Source: Mycobacterium gordonae (GTDB lineage Bacteria; Actinomycetota; Actinomycetes; Mycobacteriales; Mycobacteriaceae). From it: 64,000 bases of DNA. Location: contig NZ_CP070973.1 of the NCBI RefSeq assembly GCF_017086405.1, positions 6,170,739 through 6,234,738 of the forward strand, in the 5' to 3' direction. Below the pieces are notes generated by a model. It was not told the origin of the DNA. It was given only the letters and a program-made list of their open reading frames with translations, and made no database searches. Both the position numbers and the translations under genes were made by a program. Every line of letters begins with the position of its first letter. Within the stretch, counting starts at the first letter, position 1. Shown here one piece after another: positions 60,114 to 64,000 of the stretch.

Positions 60114-60779
60114 GTGACGGGTTCCCAGACGCTGGCCAGGGGCCTGAACGCGCTGCAACTGGTGGCGGCCTCCCCCACCGGCCTGACCATGCAAGAGGTC
60201 GCTGACCAGGTCGGCGTGCACCGGACCATCGCATACCGCTTGCTGGCCACCCTGGCGGAGTTTCGACTGGTCACCAAAGGGGAAGACGGCCGCTTTCGCC
60301 CGGCCGCAGGCCTCGCGACGCTCGGTGCGTCCTTCGACCACAACGTCCGTCAGCTCTGCCTGCCCACGCTGCGGTCGCTGGCCGACGAACTGGGCACCAC
60401 GGTGTCACTGCTGATCGCCGAGGGCGACGAGCAGGTGGCCATCGCGGTAATCGTGCCGACCCAGGTCGCCTACCAGCTCGCCTTCCACGAGGGCAGCCGC
60501 TACCCGCTGGACCGCGGCGCGGCCGGGATAGCGCTGCTCGCGAACATGCCGCCGCGTCCGGGCGAGCGGGACCTGGTCACCGCCGCACGACAGCGCGGTT
60601 GGGTCACTACCCACGGCGAGATCGAGCCGAACACCTACGGCCTCGCGGTGCCGGTTCGTCGTCCAGCACCGGCCCCGCCGACATGTATCAATCTGATCTC
60701 CCACCGCGAAGACGTGGTGATGCGCGGCAAGGACGCGGTCATCAAGGCCGCCGAGCAATTGTCTGCGCTACTGAGCTGA
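60114..60779 (+). CDS. IclR-family regulator (MhpR-like)
   Basis: A 221-residue IclR regulator: winged helix LTMQEVADQVGVHRTIAYRL near the N-terminus, effector domain to the end. It is about 30 residues shorter than usual, and the C-terminal region (PAPAPPTCINLISH) looks compressed. GTG at 60114 lies 40 bp from a perfect palindrome and diverges from mhpC. E. coli mhp genes are likewise controlled by an IclR protein. Ring-acid effector likely. Confidence 0.88.
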   Translation: MTGSQTLARGLNALQLVAASPTGLTMQEVADQVGVHRTIAYRLLATLAEFRLVTKGEDGRFRPAAGLATLGASFDHNVRQLCLPTLRSLADELGTTVSLLIAEGDEQVAIAVIVPTQVAYQLAFHEGSRYPLDRGAAGIALLANMPPRPGERDLVTAARQRGWVTTHGEIEPNTYGLAVPVRRPAPAPPTCINLISHREDVVMRGKDAVIKAAEQLSALLS

Positions 60780-60793
60780 AAGGGCTTTCAGGT

Positions 60794-62434
60794 ATGCCGT
60801 CAGGTGAGAAACCGGACTGGGACCACGAATACGATGTCGTCGTGCTCGGCAGCGGCGGCGCCGGCCTGACGGCGGCGCTGACCGCGGCGATCGCGGGAGC
60901 CACGGTGGGTGTGTTCGAGAAGTCCGACACCGTCGGCGGAACGACCGCTGTGTCCGGCGGGATCGCCTGGATCCCCGCCCACAACCGTTCTCCAGCAGGG
61001 GAATTGACGGTAGATGACGCGCTACGGTACCTGCGCGCGCAGTCCTTCGGCTCGATGGACGACGCCCTGGTGGAGGAGTTCGTGCGGACCGGGCCGTCAA
61101 TGCTCGACTTCGTGGAGAAACACAGCGGCCTGCGCTTTGAGATCGCCGAGGGCTTTCCCGACTATCAGCCCGAGTTGCCCGGCGGACAACCGTCGGGCGG
61201 CCGTTCGCTGAGCGCGGCGCCGTTCGATCTCAGCCGGGTCGGCGATTGGGCCGCCCACATCACCGCATTCCCCGCCGACTGGTCCAACGTCGGGTTCGAC
61301 GCCGAAACCAGGGCACGCCTGCACGCTGATATCGAGCGGTCGGGCGAGTTGTGCGTGGCGGGTACCGCGCTGATCGCCGGTCTACTCAAGGGCCTGCTCG
61401 ACGTGGGAGTGGCTCCTTGCACCAACGCCGGAGCCACCGAGCTCGTCGTCGACGGCGGAACGGTCACGGGCGTACGGGTCACCGGTCCCGAACAGAGCAT
61501 GACCGTCCACGCGCGCCGCGGGATCATCCTGGCCACCGGCGGATTCGAATGGGATCCATTGCTGGTCAAGGCTTTTCTACGAGGACCGATGCACGGGGCC
61601 GTTTCACCCCCGAACAACGTCGGCGACGGGCTACGCATGGCGATGGCGCTCGGCGCGGATCTAGCCAACATGGGCGAGGCCTGGTGGGTGCCGATCGTGC
61701 GCATCCCCGGCGACACCATCGCCGGTAGGCAGCGCAGCCGCAGCGTGCGGCTGGAACGCACCCGCCCACGCAGCATCATCGTCAATAAGGCGGGCAAGCG
61801 GTTCGTCAACGAGGCCGGCGAATACAACTCGATGGCCGGCGCCTTTCACTACCTCGATCCTCGCGGCGGCTATGTCAACGATCGCGCCTGGATGGTCTTC
61901 GACTCGATTCATCTGCGCAGCTACGGATTTCTCGGTGTCGCACCCGGAGAATCGGTTCCGGACTGGTTCTGCGAGTCGGCCGATCTCGCCGAGCTGGGCG
62001 CCAAGACCGGCATCGACGCCGCCGGTCTGACCGGCACCATCGAGCGGTGGAACCGCAACGTCGCCGCCGGCGGCGACCCGGACTTCGGGCGTGGGTCCAG
62101 TGCGTACGACGGTTACTGGGGCGACGAGAGGGCCACCACCCTGGCCGGAAAGACGTTGGGGCCCATCGACGCCGCGCCCTTCTACGCGGTACCGGTCTGC
62201 GTGGGATCGATGGGCACCAAGGGCGGTCCGCGGACCGATCCCGACGGCCGCGTGTTGCACGTCAGCGGCCGACCGATTCCGGGCTTGTTCGCCGCGGGCA
62301 ACGCGATGGCCGGGGCGACCGGCCGGGCCTACGGCGGTGCCGGTGGAACCTTGGGGCCGGCAATGGTTTTCGGGTACCGGGCCGGGTACGCGGCGGCGCA
62401 CAACGTTGCCGAAGGCGAGTCCGTCAGGCCTTGA
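60794..62434 (+). CDS. FAD-dependent KstD-like dehydrogenase
   Basis: A 546-residue flavoprotein of the same group as 54843-56567: LGSGGAGLTAALTAAIAGA, KSDTVGGTTAVSGG and C-terminal GGAGGTLGPAMVFG. ATG at 60794 is 14 bp after the IclR gene, so they share a transcript. The 3' end overlaps the converging sensor-kinase gene by 11 nt. Substrate unknown; a 3-keto ring or unsaturated acid is plausible from family. Confidence 0.87.
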   Translation: MPSGEKPDWDHEYDVVVLGSGGAGLTAALTAAIAGATVGVFEKSDTVGGTTAVSGGIAWIPAHNRSPAGELTVDDALRYLRAQSFGSMDDALVEEFVRTGPSMLDFVEKHSGLRFEIAEGFPDYQPELPGGQPSGGRSLSAAPFDLSRVGDWAAHITAFPADWSNVGFDAETRARLHADIERSGELCVAGTALIAGLLKGLLDVGVAPCTNAGATELVVDGGTVTGVRVTGPEQSMTVHARRGIILATGGFEWDPLLVKAFLRGPMHGAVSPPNNVGDGLRMAMALGADLANMGEAWWVPIVRIPGDTIAGRQRSRSVRLERTRPRSIIVNKAGKRFVNEAGEYNSMAGAFHYLDPRGGYVNDRAWMVFDSIHLRSYGFLGVAPGESVPDWFCESADLAELGAKTGIDAAGLTGTIERWNRNVAAGGDPDFGRGSSAYDGYWGDERATTLAGKTLGPIDAAPFYAVPVCVGSMGTKGGPRTDPDGRVLHVSGRPIPGLFAAGNAMAGATGRAYGGAGGTLGPAMVFGYRAGYAAAHNVAEGESVRP

Positions 62435-63641
62435 GAGGCACCTCTACGCACACGTGCGTTCCGGTGGGAGCTTCGAGGAAGACGAAGGTGCCGCCGGCGG
62501 CGTCCACCCGTGCCCGGTGCGAAGCAAGACCGATATGGCCCTCCCCCAGCCGCCGCGCCATCGTTTCACCGTTGACCCCCACCCCGTCGTCGGCTACGTT
62601 CAGCACACACATTTCGTCGGTGATGCCGAGCATGACCGAGGCGCTCTTGGCCTGCGAGTGATGCACCACGTTGGACAACAATTCCCGGACCACACCGAAC
62701 ACGATCGGATCGATCTCATTGCGGATCGGGTAGTCCACGTCGGTGGTGACCTTGATACCCGAGCGCCGGGCGGTGAATCCGGCCAATTGCTCCACCGCAG
62801 GCCCCAGCCCGACCTCTTCCAGAACCGCCGGATGCAACTCGAAGGTAGCCTGACGCAAGCGTTCCGACGCGGTCTGCAACCCCGACAACGCCCGGCTCAC
62901 CCGCTCGTCGTCGGGGTGATCGAGTTCCAACTCGATGAGCTCCTGCCGCGCGGCCAGCACGTCCTGCAACGGCCCGTCGTGGATGGCCTCGGAAATCCTG
63001 CGCTGCAACACTTCCGAGGCAGTCATGGTCTGCGCCAACAACTCCTCACGCAGCGCGCTCAAGCCGGCGACCGAGCGCGCGTGGCGCTCCTCGATGCGCA
63101 CCACGACCAGCGCGGTGCCACACAGAAACGCATAGAGCGCGAACCGGAAGACTGCTTCGGGCCAGCCGATCGCCCTGACCATTATCGGATCCTCGACGAC
63201 CGCGAGCGCGAACCCGACCAGGGTGAAGACCAATACCACCGCCGCCCGGCGGGTCGACACGTCGAGGCCCACCAGGACCGGCAACAGGGTCATGATCAGC
63301 AGCGGATAGATCCCGTCGGTGGACAGCATCTGATAGCCCGTCAGGGCAACCACGTCGATTGCGGTGAACGCGAACGGTTCCAGTCGGCGCATCCGGACCA
63401 GCGGGCCCATGCCCACCCAAGCCCGCGACGGCGCAAAGGCTAGCACCAGCGAGCACAGGGCGATGCCGGCGTAGAGCGTGATCAATACACTTTGCTGAGC
63501 CCATTCGGACCGGCGGGTGCCGATGAGCATGGCGGCCATCATCAGCGCAACGACGCCGACCCTCAGCAGAGAAGCGATCCGGTAGGAGCGCAACCGGTGC
63601 ACTCTGCGCACGCGGTCCAGTTCGACGTCACTGGTCGCCAC
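62424..63641 (-). CDS. narS: Sensor histidine kinase, NarS-like
   Basis: A 405-residue membrane kinase with about six hydrophobic segments in the first 190 residues, a HisKA_3 box (ISEAIHDGPLQDVL, phospho-His) and an HATPase domain (ELLSNVVHH, DDGVGV). It diverges from narL, as do Rv0845 and Rv0844c of M. tuberculosis. GTG at 63641 (VATSDVELD) is preferred; a longer frame reaches 63698. Confidence 0.87.
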   Translation of the reverse strand: MATSDVELDRVRRVHRLRSYRIASLLRVGVVALMMAAMLIGTRRSEWAQQSVLITLYAGIALCSLVLAFAPSRAWVGMGPLVRMRRLEPFAFTAIDVVALTGYQMLSTDGIYPLLIMTLLPVLVGLDVSTRRAAVVLVFTLVGFALAVVEDPIMVRAIGWPEAVFRFALYAFLCGTALVVVRIEERHARSVAGLSALREELLAQTMTASEVLQRRISEAIHDGPLQDVLAARQELIELELDHPDDERVSRALSGLQTASERLRQATFELHPAVLEEVGLGPAVEQLAGFTARRSGIKVTTDVDYPIRNEIDPIVFGVVRELLSNVVHHSQAKSASVMLGITDEMCVLNVADDGVGVNGETMARRLGEGHIGLASHRARVDAAGGTFVFLEAPTGTHVCVEVPLKA

Positions 63642-63771
63642 GAGAACACCGTACTCATCAGACCCGCGGCAAGGGGCCCCAGACTCGGCCAGGAGCAAAC
63701 ATGTCGTGATCGGTGGCGATTACTGAGGCAATTGTGAACGGATCTTTGCCGGCAGCCGCTACACTTTCGCC

Positions 63772-64000
63772 ATGGTCGGCTCTGCGACCCCCGAGAAGGT
63801 CCGTGTGGTGGTCGGTGACGATCACCCGTTATTCCGCGAGGGCGTGGTCCGCGCGCTCTCACTCAGTGGCTCGGTGAACGTGGTCGGCGAAGCCGATGAC
63901 GGTTCAGCGGCCCTCGAATTGATCAAGGTGCACAAGCCCGACGTCGCCCTGCTCGACTACCGCATGCCTGGGATGGATGGCGCCCAGGTGGCCGCCGCCG
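63772..64000 (+). CDS. narL: Response regulator NarL (3' end outside window)
   Basis: The first 76 residues of a NarL-type regulator: VVVGDDHPLFREGVVRALSL and phospho-acceptor Asp in LLDYRMPGMDG. The sequence is nearly that of M. tuberculosis NarL (Rv0844c). ATG at 63772; the gene runs off the right edge before its DNA-binding domain. It is the partner of the divergent kinase. Confidence 0.92.
   Translation, partial: MVGSATPEKVRVVVGDDHPLFREGVVRALSLSGSVNVVGEADDGSAALELIKVHKPDVALLDYRMPGMDGAQVAAA

Overview
The window comes from a high-GC actinobacterium, almost certainly a Mycobacterium. It has a PE_PGRS gene, decayed PPE genes, a Tat-lipoprotein multicopper oxidase next to a RicR-type copper box, and a NarS/NarL pair in the same order and orientation as M. 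tuberculosis Rv0846c-Rv0845-Rv0844c. PE_PGRS points to the slow-growing, non-tuberculous group; the species cannot be fixed from here. Most of the window is accessory catabolism, with no rRNA, tRNA or CRISPR.

Region 1 (1-31 kb): a catabolic regulon. It holds a NuoF-like NADH dehydrogenase with a ferredoxin, SDRs, acyl-CoA dehydrogenases, enoyl-CoA hydratase, thiolases (one fused to DUF35), three P450s (9.7, 13.3 and 28.1 kb), the two ferredoxins beside the first two of these, a Rieske oxygenase and amidohydrolases. A 15-bp palindrome, GAGAA-N5-TTCTC, recurs in front of at least four transcription units, with a weaker fifth copy. One perfect 19-bp copy lies in front of a TetR gene at 27.1 kb, suggesting one regulator and one pathway. 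The substrate is not identifiable; ring oxidation followed by CoA-dependent side-chain and ring breakdown is implied.

One fadE of this set is cut in two by a 1.6-kb IS110-family element (3924-5527). Its non-coding end has a recognisable bridge RNA. The donor loop matches both element ends 8 of 8, a second loop partly matches the insertion site, and joining the ends would create a sigma70-like promoter.

Region 2 (31-43 kb): twelve genes on the minus strand (SDR-SDR-DoxX-TetR-ferredoxin-P450-amidohydrolase-two M24 proteins-crotonase-fused CaiB CoA-transferase-SDR). They carry a different operator, AAGTCAA-N4-TTGATTT, found twice: before the TetR gene and before the first SDR.

Region 3 (43-50.5 kb): a frameshifted LuxR-type ATPase regulator, two NAD(P)-binding proteins, a decayed PPE locus and mmcO with its copper box.

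Region 4 (50.5-62.4 kb): an insert between mmcO and narS. It starts with two gene fragments. Then comes a leftward operon, mhpC-mhpA-mhpB followed by a KstD-like flavoprotein, LLM flavoprotein, SDR, cyclase-family hydrolase and alpha/beta hydrolase. A 24-bp perfect palindrome separates it from a divergent IclR regulator and a second KstD-like flavoprotein. It looks like a meta-cleavage pathway for a hydroxyphenylpropionate-like or steroid-derived ring with a non-classical lower half. The window ends inside narL.
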